Shown: positions 42,665 to 52,399, counted from the stretch's first letter. The stretch: DNA of 64,000 nucleotides from Trichomonas vaginalis G3 (GCF_026262505.1 NC_067203.1:25525411-25589410); one strand, 5' to 3'. Translations and numbers: made by a program. Notes: generated from the sequence alone by a model not told the origin.

Positions 42665-44305
42665 ATGACGACTAACTATTTGGTGCCAAACACTAAACCG
42701 ATTAATGGAAATGTGTTTCATTCATTCGAAAAGATAAATGAAATATTCGCAAAGAATGACGGTAGAAAATATTATAGAGAACTTGAAAGTTCATGCTATG
42801 ACTCTGATGCTCCATATTTTGATGATAAACAAACTCATTTAAGAATTACAAATCCGGCTCATGATGTGAACCAATTAGGTGACACATATATTAAACGCAA
42901 AGTTAAAGCAACTCTAGTTTCAAATAAAGCTTTCACATGTGATGCCACTTTTAAATGCATGCGTTTATTCGTTGGTTACAAATCATCAAATCAAAGCTTT
43001 AAACAATTAGAAGTAGAAACCGAAAGAGGTGATGCCGGTTATCTTCAGATGGATTGCGCCCGTGAATCTTTCGCATTTGCAACATATAAACCAAAATCAG
43101 AAAGGAAAGTTAAAAAGTTTGTTCATTCGTTATATAATAATGTTCAAAAATATGATAACTCAGTATGTGGTAAATATATTGACCCTTCAGAAGTTTTCAA
43201 GAAAGCAAATGAAGAAGTTGATGTCACTTTTGATATGATTATTCCGGTAAATGATTTGTTAGCATTTCAGGCGTTCGATGATTATCCTAAATCATTTGGT
43301 GATATCATTCTTAAATATTATGTTTTCAGGGATACTTTAGTATTTTGTCAGGTTGACCCGTTAAGAGTTGCTGATTTACAAAATTACGTTTATGAAAAGA
43401 TAACTGATGAAAATTATGAAAAGATTATGAATCATGTTTATAAATATGATCGCAAATTCCAACAAATCGGACTTCCTGCCAAATTAATTACAAGCTTAGC
43501 CGCTACATCTGCTGACGCAACAGTTGATGACGTTATTATTTCATGCACAAAGATGGAAGTTTTAGAGGATAAATGCATTACACCAGGATACGGTTTAATT
43601 GAAGAATCAGTTAAAGCAATACCACGTTTATTCAGTAAGGAAGATCCATTCATGATTCCAGCTCAACATATTGACGTTCGTTCACTAAATGGAGGTTGCA
43701 TCACTCCTGAAGGTATTAGCTCAGATTTCTCATACGCTCTTCATAATGTTACAGATGTTGTGTTAGCATTTCCGAAGAATGCAATGCAAAGAACAGTTTT
43801 AGAAAATCCAATGCTTCGAGGTCTTCAGGTCACTATAGATTCCAGAAACTTCCCCGATCAAGCGATGACCACAGTGGGCGACATATTCTTTACACGTATG
43901 CTTCAAGCTTCTGATTTAGATGGAGTGAATGAATGCACAGAAGAATACGAGGACTCATTAACTAGACCACTGAATGCAGATGATGGCACGCCATTAGCTA
44001 GAACATGGAAAGACCAAACTTCATTCTTATGCACTATTCCAGTTCAACGTGATGGAGCGGGTATATTCTTTGATGGATTAGAAACTTTCAACTCACAAGT
44101 TACAGTACAAGTGAAAGCTTATCCAATCATTCAGGGTGAAAATGACACTTACTGTTCAAAGGTGACAAATCCTCCTCAGGTTTGGTTTACTAGGACTACA
44201 TATTGGACATGGACACCGGACGAAGGTTTGAAATATCATCCAACAGGTACACCACCACAGTATAGAAGTTCATATGATGAAATATTGATGAATAGAAATG
44301 TTTAA
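42665..44305 (+). CDS. Maverick major capsid protein (double jelly roll)
   Basis: 546 residues, intact in frame. Its size, beta-rich pattern and location just before the packaging ATPase fit the Polinton major capsid protein (PX), a double jelly roll forming pseudo-hexameric capsomers. Recognisable parts are DVNQLGDTYIKRKVKATLVSN near the first jelly roll, IIPVNDLLAF, and late strands such as LRGLQVTIDSRNFPD and TYWTWTPDEG. The T-rich leader ending ATTAATAAATG precedes it. Family assignment rests on position and general pattern. Confidence 0.75.
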   Translation: MTTNYLVPNTKPINGNVFHSFEKINEIFAKNDGRKYYRELESSCYDSDAPYFDDKQTHLRITNPAHDVNQLGDTYIKRKVKATLVSNKAFTCDATFKCMRLFVGYKSSNQSFKQLEVETERGDAGYLQMDCARESFAFATYKPKSERKVKKFVHSLYNNVQKYDNSVCGKYIDPSEVFKKANEEVDVTFDMIIPVNDLLAFQAFDDYPKSFGDIILKYYVFRDTLVFCQVDPLRVADLQNYVYEKITDENYEKIMNHVYKYDRKFQQIGLPAKLITSLAATSADATVDDVIISCTKMEVLEDKCITPGYGLIEESVKAIPRLFSKEDPFMIPAQHIDVRSLNGGCITPEGISSDFSYALHNVTDVVLAFPKNAMQRTVLENPMLRGLQVTIDSRNFPDQAMTTVGDIFFTRMLQASDLDGVNECTEEYEDSLTRPLNADDGTPLARTWKDQTSFLCTIPVQRDGAGIFFDGLETFNSQVTVQVKAYPIIQGENDTYCSKVTNPPQVWFTRTTYWTWTPDEGLKYHPTGTPPQYRSSYDEILMNRNV

Positions 44306-44329
44306 AATTATAAATTTATTTTTGATTAA

Positions 44330-45157
44330 ATGGATTTAAATTCATACACTCCTTATGAAGAATTAGCAGGAGTATATAATACATACATAGATGATATGAT
44401 TAATGAAGCATTGAGTGATAATAGAAATGCTCTATCTAAGGAAAAATTAATGAAAATTCCATATTCTGAATGTTACTTAAATTCAATCACTGCAGCAATT
44501 GGTAAACAAAATAAAGGTAAAACATTAACGATATTAAAACAAATTATCATTATTGCTAACACTTCCCCCTATTCACATGTGTTAATTTATATCAACCGTT
44601 CAGGTTCACCTTCAGATGATACATTTGAATCTTTAAAGCATTTAATCAAAATTCCAATTATTTATTTATCACAAGAAGAAGCAGAAGATTATTTAAAAAA
44701 CTTTTTAATGTATAAAGAATTATATAATACAATCAAGAAGCAAGGATTAGAGGATAAAATTATTGATAAACAACGGGATGAATTATTTGAAACACTTTCT
44801 ATTTCAAATTTTGATAGAGAATTTTTGCATTCACTCATTTTTCTAGATGATGCAGTGAAATCAAAACTAATAACAAATGAGAAATCATATTTTAATCAGT
44901 TATTAACTCAATGTCGACACATTCAGTGTTCATTCTTCATGGCTGTTCAATACTTCAAAGCATTAAGCACAAACATTAAATCAAATCTATCAACACTTTT
45001 CATTTTCAGTGGGTTTAGTCGTCAACAGTTGAACGTTATGCTTTATCAAGTGAATTTACCAATGAGCATTAATGAACTTTACACACAATATCAGCAATTA
45101 GGTGAACATGGAAAAATAATAGTTGATTTAAATAAAGGAGGTGTTAAATTTGATTAA
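44330..45157 (+). CDS. Maverick FtsK/HerA-type genome packaging ATPase
   Basis: 275 residues. Walker A GKQNKGKT at about 58-65, Walker B LIFLDDA at about 169-175, and a following CRHIQCSFFMAVQYFKAL segment are as in the A32-like packaging ATPases of Polintons and large DNA viruses. It stands directly after the capsid gene, 24 bases apart. Role: drives DNA into the capsid. Confidence 0.85.
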   Translation: MDLNSYTPYEELAGVYNTYIDDMINEALSDNRNALSKEKLMKIPYSECYLNSITAAIGKQNKGKTLTILKQIIIIANTSPYSHVLIYINRSGSPSDDTFESLKHLIKIPIIYLSQEEAEDYLKNFLMYKELYNTIKKQGLEDKIIDKQRDELFETLSISNFDREFLHSLIFLDDAVKSKLITNEKSYFNQLLTQCRHIQCSFFMAVQYFKALSTNIKSNLSTLFIFSGFSRQQLNVMLYQVNLPMSINELYTQYQQLGEHGKIIVDLNKGGVKFD

Positions 45158-45197
45158 CTTTTTATAATTAATTTTTATTTTTTATTTATAATTAAAC

Positions 45198-46097
45198 ATG
45201 ACAGAAATAGCAAATCTTCTACAGGTTCCATTAAAACAAGGAACAAACAAAAAGGGTGCATATAATAGAACTATGAAAGTTCCTGATGGAATGAAAGAAT
45301 TAGTTCATATTGTTGCTGGTCTTCAAAAAGATGTTAAACAAATGAGAAACGTTTTAACATTACCAGAAGCTCAAGCATATGCCAAACGTCAAGGTCCAAA
45401 TTGGGAAGCACACGAAGCAGACATTACGGGTCCAAATGGAAAACCTGATGGTATAAATGAAGTTTTCGTTACTGATGGTCAAGGTAATATTAAAGTCATA
45501 AATGGTTACAAATTAACTATAACTGATTATCCTAAACGTAAAGCATATAATGAACGTTATCCTATGCAATTTGATGAAAATGGAAAAGCTGTTAAACAAT
45601 ACATTGGAGAAGGTGAAAATGGTCCAATTAATTCATACCGTTATAATCCATATTCTTATTTCAATGAAGAATTAAATGCTATTGAAGAGGGACCGGATGG
45701 ATTACCACGATATTCTAACCAGTTTGATGGTCAATATGCAAATATTAGACCTGAAATTTCAGCTAAGAAATTCTTTAAAGTTGCTTTATTCGATCCAGTT
45801 TTCGCAAATGTTAAAGATGAACTTAAACAGCAATTCCAACCAATTATAGTAGCAAGAATTGCATCAGGTGCTTTATCTCAAGCATTCAAAGATTTAATTA
45901 AGAAACCATTATATCAGCAACGAGGTTTAACTTATGATTTAGTTAAGGAATCAGATAAAAGAAAATTTGAGAAATCAGATGATTATAAGAATGCAATTAA
46001 TGAATATATTAGGTCTATTAATTACAATGAACCAGCTAAAAATCAACTTCAAGAACAAATACAGGGAATAATAGATTCAAAACTTCCAGCAAAATAA
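45198..46097 (+). CDS. Maverick protein of unknown function, probable virion component
   Basis: 299 residues. An N-terminal polar helix, then a Gly/Asn/Asp-rich beta region ([21 protein letters not shown]...) and a helical C-terminal third ([29 protein letters not shown]). It follows the ATPase in the putative morphogenesis block, so a structural role is likely but not shown. Confidence 0.5.
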   Translation: MTEIANLLQVPLKQGTNKKGAYNRTMKVPDGMKELVHIVAGLQKDVKQMRNVLTLPEAQAYAKRQGPNWEAHEADITGPNGKPDGINEVFVTDGQGNIKVINGYKLTITDYPKRKAYNERYPMQFDENGKAVKQYIGEGENGPINSYRYNPYSYFNEELNAIEEGPDGLPRYSNQFDGQYANIRPEISAKKFFKVALFDPVFANVKDELKQQFQPIIVARIASGALSQAFKDLIKKPLYQQRGLTYDLVKESDKRKFEKSDDYKNAINEYIRSINYNEPAKNQLQEQIQGIIDSKLPAK

Positions 46098-46129
46098 AAG
46101 TTTAAATATATTTTTTTATTCGATTATAA

Positions 46130-46516
46130 ATGAGAAGACGTTTCACTAGTCAAAAGAACACTAACGCAAAAGCAGAGATTACGGTTGGTTATAACGTAAA
46201 TGATGATAAATCACGAATTATTCAAAATGTTAAAGTTAATGTTAGCCCTGAATTAACAAGGTCAGCAACTCAACCAAATTTATTAACTCGTGACTTACCG
46301 AAAAAGGAGGAGGAGCAAAATAAAGAAGATGGAGACCCAATCATTTTATCTGAACCCGGTAAAGAACCTGTTGAAATTCCCACTTATCCAACATACCCAG
46401 CACCACTTGATAACCCATATAAAATAGACATTAATTCTGAATTAATGAAAATTTACCGTGATATAATAATTAATAATTATGATTCAATAATAAATTTAAT
46501 TGATCAATCGGTTTAA
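46130..46516 (+). CDS. Maverick small protein, unknown
   Basis: 128 residues after the leader TTTTTTTATTCGATTATAAATG. A basic start (MRRRFTSQKN), an Asn/Val beta-like part and a Pro/Glu-rich middle (EEEQNKEDGDP, PVEIPTYPTYPAPLDNP). No domain recognised. Confidence 0.5.
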   Translation: MRRRFTSQKNTNAKAEITVGYNVNDDKSRIIQNVKVNVSPELTRSATQPNLLTRDLPKKEEEQNKEDGDPIILSEPGKEPVEIPTYPTYPAPLDNPYKIDINSELMKIYRDIIINNYDSIINLIDQSV

Positions 46517-46529
46517 TTATTTTACCTTA

Positions 46530-46785
46530 TGAATCATTAATTCACATTATCGCCATTCTTTGTGATGTTCAAGATTCAGACGTTAAGATTCAATTTTTCA
46601 TAGATGATGAGGTTTCATGCTGCGGAACAGTTGCAAAAATAAATCCTATAAAGGATATTAGCACAATTAAGATATCAAAGAACGGAACAACAACTGAACT
46701 TCATTTAACATATAATGATATTTATAATAAAATAGTTGATGAATATAAAATATCACTTGAAAAATTCTTTGTTAAGGCTATTTAA
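46530..46785 (+). other. Maverick coding-like stretch
   Basis: A frame without a clear ATG reads HIIAILCDVQDSDVKIQFF...NGTTTELHLTYNDIYNK to a stop at 46783-46785. Protein-like composition, family unknown. Confidence 0.35.
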
Positions 46786-47261
46786 TATTCAAGCATTAAC
46801 ATTATCGAATAATAATCCTTTGAATCATAATCAATAATAATTGACCTTTCACCAGTTTCTATCGTTTGTTTTATTTCTTTTTGTTCCCCACTATCCGGAT
46901 CGGTCATTGTAATTGTTTTTGTTATAGTATCAGCTTTATCTTTAACTTCAATCTTTTTTCCATCGGGATATTTAAACCAAAATTCCAAAAATTCGATATT
47001 GTCAATCTGTTCATATTTTAATCTATCAATTACATTTTTAATACCATCTGAAAATCTTATGAAATGGTCATTATATGGGTTTGATTGAACTAAATTTGAA
47101 TGAAGTGAAATATAACCTGTTGATGAATATGACACTGACTCATATTTTCTGAAAACACTAAAATTTATAACATGAATGAATTTCTTATTCGTTGAATTTA
47201 TGAATTCTTGAGGTAATCTTATTCTAGTTTTATTTATCACTGGAAAATAACGCTTTACCAT
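46782..47261 (-). CDS. Maverick protein, possible minor virion protein
   Basis: About 159 residues from ATG 47261 (MVKRYFPVINKTRIRLPQEF). Beta-rich, with YISLHSNLVQSNPY in the middle, a pattern I associate with minor capsid proteins of Polinton-like elements, though only weakly. It diverges from the small + strand gene starting at 47282. Confidence 0.45.
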   Translation of the reverse strand: MVKRYFPVINKTRIRLPQEFINSTNKKFIHVINFSVFRKYESVSYSSTGYISLHSNLVQSNPYNDHFIRFSDGIKNVIDRLKYEQIDNIEFLEFWFKYPDGKKIEVKDKADTITKTITMTDPDSGEQKEIKQTIETGERSIIIDYDSKDYYSIMLMLEY

Positions 47262-47281
47262 ATTTTTAATCGTAATAAAAA

Positions 47282-47455
47282 ATGTCAATTATCAATATTA
47301 TTTCGAATAATAACTGTGAATTAAATTTAACAGTTAGCGGAATTTATAATGTTACTCTCGTTTCTGTGAGTGGTAAATTTAATCCCATTCTTTTAGACCC
47401 TTCAGATTATATATCATTTATTAAAGATGACCATGAGCCGCATAGCGGCTCGTAG
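47282..47455 (+). CDS. Maverick 57-residue protein
   Basis: ATG 47282 follows the element's T-rich leader with TAATAAAA. It reads MSIINIISNNNCELNLTVSG..., beta-like. The frame runs into the GC hairpin at its end and stops at 47453-47455. Confidence 0.4.
   Translation: MSIINIISNNNCELNLTVSGIYNVTLVSVSGKFNPILLDPSDYISFIKDDHEPHSGS
47435..47451. repeat. GC-rich hairpin (Maverick, single)
   Basis: GAGCCGC-ata-GCGGCTC, a perfect 7-bp stem with 3-base loop. It resembles the second hairpin of the other copies. Confidence 0.55.
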
Positions 47456-47473
47456 ATTGAAAAAACGTATGAT

Positions 47474-48015
47474 ATGTATATAAATAATGTGATAGCGAAA
47501 TGGGATATTAACATGATTTTAAGTTATTTAAATGAATCATTTATCGTATGGTATGAAGAAAATTTTAAATCAAAACCTGATAAACTTTTTGAACTTGATG
47601 AAATAAATAACCTTATTAAATTTCCGCTGAAAATTAAATTTTGTACTCCTCATCTTCGTTCATTGTTGGGATATTAAATTTTGAAAAAGATGTTGGGGAT
47701 GTTTTGTATTCTGACACTGGTTCCAATTTCATTTTAATCAAATGTGATAAAGTTAATACCCCAATGAGATTTTCACATCAAACATTAGACCCTAACTCTT
47801 ACCCATCAATACAAAACATTTTATCCATCAACTTAAACACATTTTCTTTATCATATCCGTTTCAATTATCCGGGAATTCATTTATTCTTCATTCAAAAGA
47901 TTTATCAAATATTAAATTTAGAATAACTGACCTATTTGATTGTGATTTAGAATTTATGAATGAAATATTATGGCAATTTCAAATAGAGAAAATAGCTGAT
48001 GAGATAACGGATTAA
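47474..48015 (+). pseudogene. Maverick coding region, possible jelly-roll minor protein, broken
   Basis: Protein-like sequence includes FSLSYPFQLSGNSFILHSK and NIKFRITDLFDCDLEF, a beta-rich pattern like single jelly-roll minor capsid or penton proteins. The assignment is tentative. The region looks broken. Confidence 0.35.
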
Positions 48016-48039
48016 ATATTTATTTTTAAATCGTAATAA

Positions 48040-48465
48040 ATGATTAAACAACAGCAACTTAAGGCGCAAAGCGCCCAGGTCCTTCAGACCATTACATACG
48101 CCATATATGCATATAATTCAAAGACGGCAGAACAAACGCAAAGGTTGAAATATGGAGATTTGGAGATAGTATTGAAAAATGACCATTTCGAATTCGTTTG
48201 CAAAGGTGGTGCAGTGATATCAAATATAAAAGAAATTTTATTTATGAATTCTAAAATTAAAGGTATAACGGATGATATAACATCAATTCCACCAGAAGAA
48301 CAGAGATATTACGCATTAAATGCATTTCCTAAAGTTTTGAAGATTGGAAGATTTAATTTAAATGAGGAATTCATAGAAGGTTTCCTAAATGACATAATGA
48401 AGAAGGTGGATAAGGAATATGTGGATAGTGAGTTAATGAAGAAAGCAGATAAGGAATACGTATAG
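48040..48465 (+). CDS. Maverick fibre-like protein, stalk segment
   Basis: 141 codons after the leader ATCGTAATAAATG. The start carries AQVLQTITYAIYAYNS, a short phrase shared with the integrase gene. The end enters a KKxDKEYV-type heptad repeat. Such Lys-Ala-Asp-Lys-x-Tyr-Val repeats form trimeric coiled stalks in phage fibres. Confidence 0.45.
   Translation: MIKQQQLKAQSAQVLQTITYAIYAYNSKTAEQTQRLKYGDLEIVLKNDHFEFVCKGGAVISNIKEILFMNSKIKGITDDITSIPPEEQRYYALNAFPKVLKIGRFNLNEEFIEGFLNDIMKKVDKEYVDSELMKKADKEYV
48063..48090. repeat. GC-rich double hairpin (Maverick, copy 2)
   Basis: GGCGC-aaa-GCGCC at 48063-48075, then GGTC-cttca-GACC at 48078-48090. It lies inside a coding frame. An inverted copy with two mismatches over 33 bases lies at 52371-52403. 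Confidence 0.65.
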
Positions 48466-48890
48466 ATAGAAAGCAGATAAGGAATACGTGGATATATGAT
48501 TAATAAGAAGGTAGATAAGGAATACGTTAATACTGAATTAATGAAGAAAGCAGTAAGATAAGATAAAATACGTTAATACTGAATTAAATAAGAAAGCAGA
48601 TTTAGTTTATGTAAATACCGAGTTAAATAAGAAGGCAAATTTAGTTTATGTTGATGAAAAAGATAATGAAATTAAAGAAAAGGTTGAAGGGTATCATGAA
48701 TGGACATTGGAGACTTTTAAAGTTAAAGCTGATACAGAATGGGTTTCAGGATGTTTAGACCTTAAAGCAGATAAAACTTATGTTAACGATGAGTTAGAGA
48801 AGAAAGCAGATAAGGAAAAAGTTATTTCATTCATTAATACTGAGTTAGCAAAGAAAGCTGATATATCATTTGTTAATGAAGAAATAAAAC
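48395..48890 (+). repeat. Tandem repeat coding KKADKEYVxxEL units
   Basis: About ten or more units of roughly 36-45 bases built on AAGAAAGCAGATAAGGAATA. They code the coiled stalk of the fibre-like protein. Units vary in number between relatives of such genes through recombination (established for tail fibres). Confidence 0.6.
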
Positions 48891-50215
48891 AATCAGAGGT
48901 CTATTTTACTCCACCATTTTTAAATTTTATGAAATCATCAGATAAAACCTTTGATATAGATTCTTTTGAATGGATATGTTTCGATGGAGTGACCACGTAT
49001 TTATTTTATACAGCTGGAGTGCTTTATTATTTTAAAACAAATGATTTTAAAAACTATGAATCATTTACTCCATCTGTTTGGAATCCTGATACACGAGAGC
49101 CAATCATTAATCCAAGAATTTTATATGTTGAATATAATAACGGTAAATTTATGGGAATGATAACGGTTGGAGATGATTTTTGCCCTTGTTATTCATTCGA
49201 TTGTATCCAATGGTTCAAATGTAATTTAAATCAAGATGCTAAATTTAAATATCCAAATAATCCTATTAGATGCGTTAATAATAAATGGGTACTAATTTAT
49301 GAAGTCAATCAAATTTTCATTAGTGAGGATGGGATAAATTATTATATGTTTAGTATGATGTCATCAGATTTGGAAATTGATTATACAAGTAAGTGGTATT
49401 ACATTAACAACATGTATTTTATCCTACAAAATGATAAAATTTATAGATCATATTCAATACCATTTGGTCGTTTTGAACAAATTTTTCAAGCTGATGGAGA
49501 CATTGAAGCTTTATGTTATGCTTCAAATGTTTGTGTTCTTGTTTCAGGTGGTATGGTCTATTCATATCCTGTAAGTTATAACAGACATATTTATTTATCA
49601 CAAGATTTTTCACAGGATCCAGAGAAAACACCAAGTTGGGAATTGGTTTATTCATTCACTCCAAAACTTACTCGAAATTATAGATTTACTAATTTATTTT
49701 ATATTGATGGGTATTTCATTGCTTTAGGATGTGGTGATTTAGTAAATATCAGTAGTGATGGAAGAAACTGGTCTGAAATCACAAAATTTCAAGATGTTAG
49801 AAAAGCAATTTTCAAAAATAATACGTTAATATTGATGACAAGACCAATTTTAATTTCTTACCCAGTTTCAATATTATATAATAAATTCAATATTCATAAT
49901 GGATTAAATACAATTCTTGAGATGATTTACCCCATTGGTTCAATATATACATCAATGAATTCAACAAATCCAGCTGATGTATTCGGTTTCGGTACATGGC
50001 AACAAATAACCGATCGTTTCCTCTACTGTGCTAATAGTGATTACTGGCAGGGTAAATATTGGTACGGTAATAAAAATAGATGGAATGAAGGATATACTTC
50101 AAACGGTTCGGGTACACATTCACATAATGTTTCAGGATATACACAAACGACAGGAAAAGGTACAGATTACATGCCACCTTATATGACAGTTTATGCATGG
50201 TTTCGCGTTCAATGA
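48707..50215 (+). CDS. Maverick fibre-like protein: stalk, beta-propeller, phage tail-type C-terminus
   Basis: 502 residues in this frame. First a stalk with KADKTYVNDELEKKADKE repeats. Then about 300 residues of beta-propeller character with Asp-box-like turns (SEDGINYY, SSDGRNWSE). Finally a C-terminal domain: IYPIGSIYTSMNSTNPADVFG, FGTWQQITDRFLYC, THSHNVSG and MPPYMTVYAWFRVQ. This end has the exact layout of C-terminal domains in bacteriophage tail-fibre and baseplate proteins (YPVGSIY..., GTWE.., SHTHT.., PPY..V..W.R). Role: likely cell attachment by the particle (inference). Confidence 0.7.
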   Translation: METFKVKADTEWVSGCLDLKADKTYVNDELEKKADKEKVISFINTELAKKADISFVNEEIKQSEVYFTPPFLNFMKSSDKTFDIDSFEWICFDGVTTYLFYTAGVLYYFKTNDFKNYESFTPSVWNPDTREPIINPRILYVEYNNGKFMGMITVGDDFCPCYSFDCIQWFKCNLNQDAKFKYPNNPIRCVNNKWVLIYEVNQIFISEDGINYYMFSMMSSDLEIDYTSKWYYINNMYFILQNDKIYRSYSIPFGRFEQIFQADGDIEALCYASNVCVLVSGGMVYSYPVSYNRHIYLSQDFSQDPEKTPSWELVYSFTPKLTRNYRFTNLFYIDGYFIALGCGDLVNISSDGRNWSEITKFQDVRKAIFKNNTLILMTRPILISYPVSILYNKFNIHNGLNTILEMIYPIGSIYTSMNSTNPADVFGFGTWQQITDRFLYCANSDYWQGKYWYGNKNRWNEGYTSNGSGTHSHNVSGYTQTTGKGTDYMPPYMTVYAWFRVQ

Positions 50216-50241
50216 ACGCTCAATGTTTGTTTCACAAACTT
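50205..50241. repeat. GC-richer double hairpin (Maverick, copy 3)
   Basis: GCGTTC-aat-GAACGC (50205-50219), spanning the stop of the fibre frame, then GTTTG-tttca-CAAAC (50227-50241). Confidence 0.55.
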
Positions 50242-50277
50242 TAGAACGGCATAATTTAAATTTTTATTTTAGTATAA

Positions 50278-50454
50278 ATGAAGATTCTACCATATGGTGT
50301 TAATGGAAGAGATAAAGATGGAAACCCAATATTTGATCCAATGTTAAAATTAAAGTTACTGACAAGACAACAACTTGAAAAGTTGCTGAAACCAAAACAG
50401 AATGAAAAAGAGAAAAAAATGAGAAATGAGAAAATGAGAAAGAAAAAAATTTAA
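50278..50454 (+). CDS. Maverick 58-residue basic protein
   Basis: MKILPYGVNGRDKDGNPIFD, then a Leu/Lys-rich helix and a very basic tail (EKEKKMRNEKMRKKKI). ATG 50278 directly follows the leader TTTTTATTTTAGTATAA. No domain; the tail could touch nucleic acid. Confidence 0.5.
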   Translation: MKILPYGVNGRDKDGNPIFDPMLKLKLLTRQQLEKLLKPKQNEKEKKMRNEKMRKKKI

Positions 50455-50480
50455 ATCATGCAATTTTATTTTTATCATAA

Positions 50481-50660
50481 ATGACAAAATTAATTAAGCC
50501 AACTATTTCTAAATTAATGATACCAATGAAATCATTTCATGGAGTACTTATCCCAGGTTCTTCACAATTAGCCGGGGCAATTGTTGTGGCTCAAGGTGGA
50601 ACATTAGCGAATCCATTCAAATTAACTAAAGATGAACTTAATAAAATGATGATAAAATAA
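50481..50660 (+). CDS. Maverick 59-residue protein
   Basis: ATG 50481 after TTTTATTTTTATCATAA. It reads MTKLIKPTISKLMIPMKSFH..., with a Gly/Ala-rich hydrophobic middle (SSQLAGAIVVAQGGTLA). No domain recognised. Confidence 0.5.
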   Translation: MTKLIKPTISKLMIPMKSFHGVLIPGSSQLAGAIVVAQGGTLANPFKLTKDELNKMMIK

Positions 50661-50688
50661 CTGATAACAAAATTTTATTTTTATATAA

Positions 50689-50874
50689 ATGGATACCCCA
50701 CAAGCTCAAAATTTACCACGAATCATAACAAGGGAGGAAATGATAAAAATGATGCAAGAACGAATTAAAAACAACAAACCACGAAAACCGAGAAGATGCG
50801 GTTATGCAGTAATGATGGAAAGAAGAACCCAGAAGGGTTCGGCGTCTCGAAGAGACGTTGTCGAAGAGGAATAA
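50689..50874 (+). CDS. Maverick 61-residue basic protein
   Basis: ATG 50689 after TTTTATTTTTATATAA. A basic helix (REEMIKMMQERIKNNKPRKP) is followed by an Arg-rich end encoded by the hairpin pair at 50825-50857. Confidence 0.45.
   Translation: MDTPQAQNLPRIITREEMIKMMQERIKNNKPRKPRRCGYAVMMERRTQKGSASRRDVVEEE
50825..50857. repeat. GC-rich double hairpin (Maverick, copy 4)
   Basis: GAACCC-agaa-GGGTTC (50825-50840), then CGTCTC-gaa-GAGACG (50843-50857); both stems perfect. Confidence 0.7.
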
Positions 50875-50877
50875 AAA

Positions 50878-51198
50878 TTAAATTTGGATTGAGTTTAAAA
50901 ATTCATCTTTATTAAATTCATCTCTTCCAATCAATTTATTTATTCTATTAAATTCTTTTATTTTTGCTTCACTCAGTTTAAGGATTGAACGGTAAGTTTC
51001 TAATTTTTCGATTATTTCTTTCCTCTCTTTATCGTTTTCAATTACTTTAGTTTTATGGGCATCAGCCCCACCGCATTGCGGCTTCTTTTTGTAATAGCAT
51101 ATTTTTGATTTAATTCTGTTTAGTTTCTTTTTATATTCATTATCTGGACTCTGAATCTTAATTGAATCAGGACTCTTGGCTGCTTTGTTGTCACTCAT
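50878..51198 (-). CDS. Maverick 106-residue basic protein
   Basis: ATG 51198 preceded by ATTTTTTTATTTCGTAAGAA, nearly the same leader as at 41169. Lys-rich, partly coiled (KEIIEKLETYRSILKLSEAKIKEF). KPQCGGADA is encoded by the hairpin pair at 51057-51081. No domain. Confidence 0.5.
   Translation of the reverse strand: MSDNKAAKSPDSIKIQSPDNEYKKKLNRIKSKICYYKKKPQCGGADAHKTKVIENDKERKEIIEKLETYRSILKLSEAKIKEFNRINKLIGRDEFNKDEFLNSIQI
51057..51081. repeat. GC-rich double hairpin (Maverick, copy 5)
   Basis: GGGC-atca-GCCC (51057-51068), then CCGC-att-GCGG (51071-51081), inside a coding frame. It shares CCCC.CCG..TTGCGGCTTC with copy 7. Confidence 0.65.
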
Positions 51199-51217
51199 TT
51201 CTTACGAAATAAAAAAA

Positions 51218-52399
51218 TTAAATATTATTTAAATATAATGGAGTAATAAAATAAATCGGAATTTCTATTAATTTATTGTCAACTTCAACTAATGCATTGC
51301 CGTTAATATATCTAACAAATTCAGCTATTGTGTCAAATCTTCGTCTTCTTTTTGTCATTGATTTATTAGTTTTTCCATAATCGAGATGAATCAAAACTTT
51401 ATCCCCTTGTTTAAAATTCATGAGCCCCGAATTAATTTGTTCACGTTTAACATCATTTAACCTTTCCATTTGCTTTCTAATATATTCCCATTCTTTTGAA
51501 ATATCATTTTTCATTTCCACTGGTTTCATGTTTATAGTTCTATGCCATGTATTATTGTAATAATATACTAACTGCTGTATGATGGAGTCATGATTTCCAT
51601 CCCAGTATATCTGACCGTTAACCCCTAACGCATCTCTAAGAGTTCTCATTACCGCATCAACTATTTTATTATGAAACGTATATGGAGAAGATGAGAAGTA
51701 AAAATTAATTTGTGGGAAATAATGAGCCATAGCTGCCTGAAATCCTTTATCACCATCACCCCTTATATTATCTACTCTTTCATGATCTAGTAAGTATTGA
51801 ATAGCTCTTCTTGTTTCCTGTTCTGTTTTCCCTTTCACTGGAATGCAATATAAATATCTATTGTTAATGTTAATGGCAAATAAATAAGTAAGGTTTCCTT
51901 TTGAATATTCCAGATGATCGATTTCGTATGAATATGGATATGGTGCAAATGAAGGGCGACTAAATTTTTCCTTTAACGGTTGAATTTTCGGGTCAATTGG
52001 TTTATTTAATATCTTGAAATCCTTTTTAAAATCTTTTTGCTTCTTTAATGTTTGAAATGGATATAATAAAGTGAATGATGAAGGATTAACTGAAGGAGGA
52101 GGTACTGTCGTTGGAGGTTTTGGTGTTGCAAGTGGTTTAATTTTATCTGCTTTGATTTTGGATGATGAAGTTTTAGTTGTTGATTTTCCTTTCATTAATT
52201 CTGGATGTATTCTATTCATTTGTTTTAAATATGCTGTATATAAAGGTTTGATATACTTTCCCACTTCGAGTTTATGTTGAAGGATGAATTCCAAAAGTTG
52301 ATCTTCATTTAAAAGTCGGGCTGAATATGGTTTAACTAATGAATCATAAATTAAAGCTTGTGCTTCATTTATGGTCTGAAGGACCTGGGCGTTTTGCAC
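51218..52399 (-). CDS. Maverick retroviral-type integrase (rve family)
   Basis: 393 residues. An N-terminal helical part (1-75), a Lys/Pro-rich linker (75-110), then an RNase-H-like catalytic core at about 155-290: YSYEIDHLEYSKGNLTYLFAI, DNIRGDGDKGFQAAM, and FHNKIVDAVMRTLRD. A C-terminal SH3-like part follows (FKQGDKVLIHLDYGKTNKSMTKRRRRFDTIAEF...). Polinton integrases are of this retroviral kind and insert the element with a 5-6 base target duplication, which agrees with the 6-base duplication seen. The start is uncertain because the first codon is not ATG. Confidence 0.85.
   Translation of the reverse strand: MQNAQVLQTINEAQALIYDSLVKPYSARLLNEDQLLEFILQHKLEVGKYIKPLYTAYLKQMNRIHPELMKGKSTTKTSSSKIKADKIKPLATPKPPTTVPPPSVNPSSFTLLYPFQTLKKQKDFKKDFKILNKPIDPKIQPLKEKFSRPSFAPYPYSYEIDHLEYSKGNLTYLFAININNRYLYCIPVKGKTEQETRRAIQYLLDHERVDNIRGDGDKGFQAAMAHYFPQINFYFSSSPYTFHNKIVDAVMRTLRDALGVNGQIYWDGNHDSIIQQLVYYYNNTWHRTINMKPVEMKNDISKEWEYIRKQMERLNDVKREQINSGLMNFKQGDKVLIHLDYGKTNKSMTKRRRRFDTIAEFVRYINGNALVEVDNKLIEIPIYFITPLYLNNI

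Noticed and set aside
48395-48890. CRISPR-like repeat array
   Set aside because: Units are adjacent, variable and coding (coiled-coil stalk), with no spacers.
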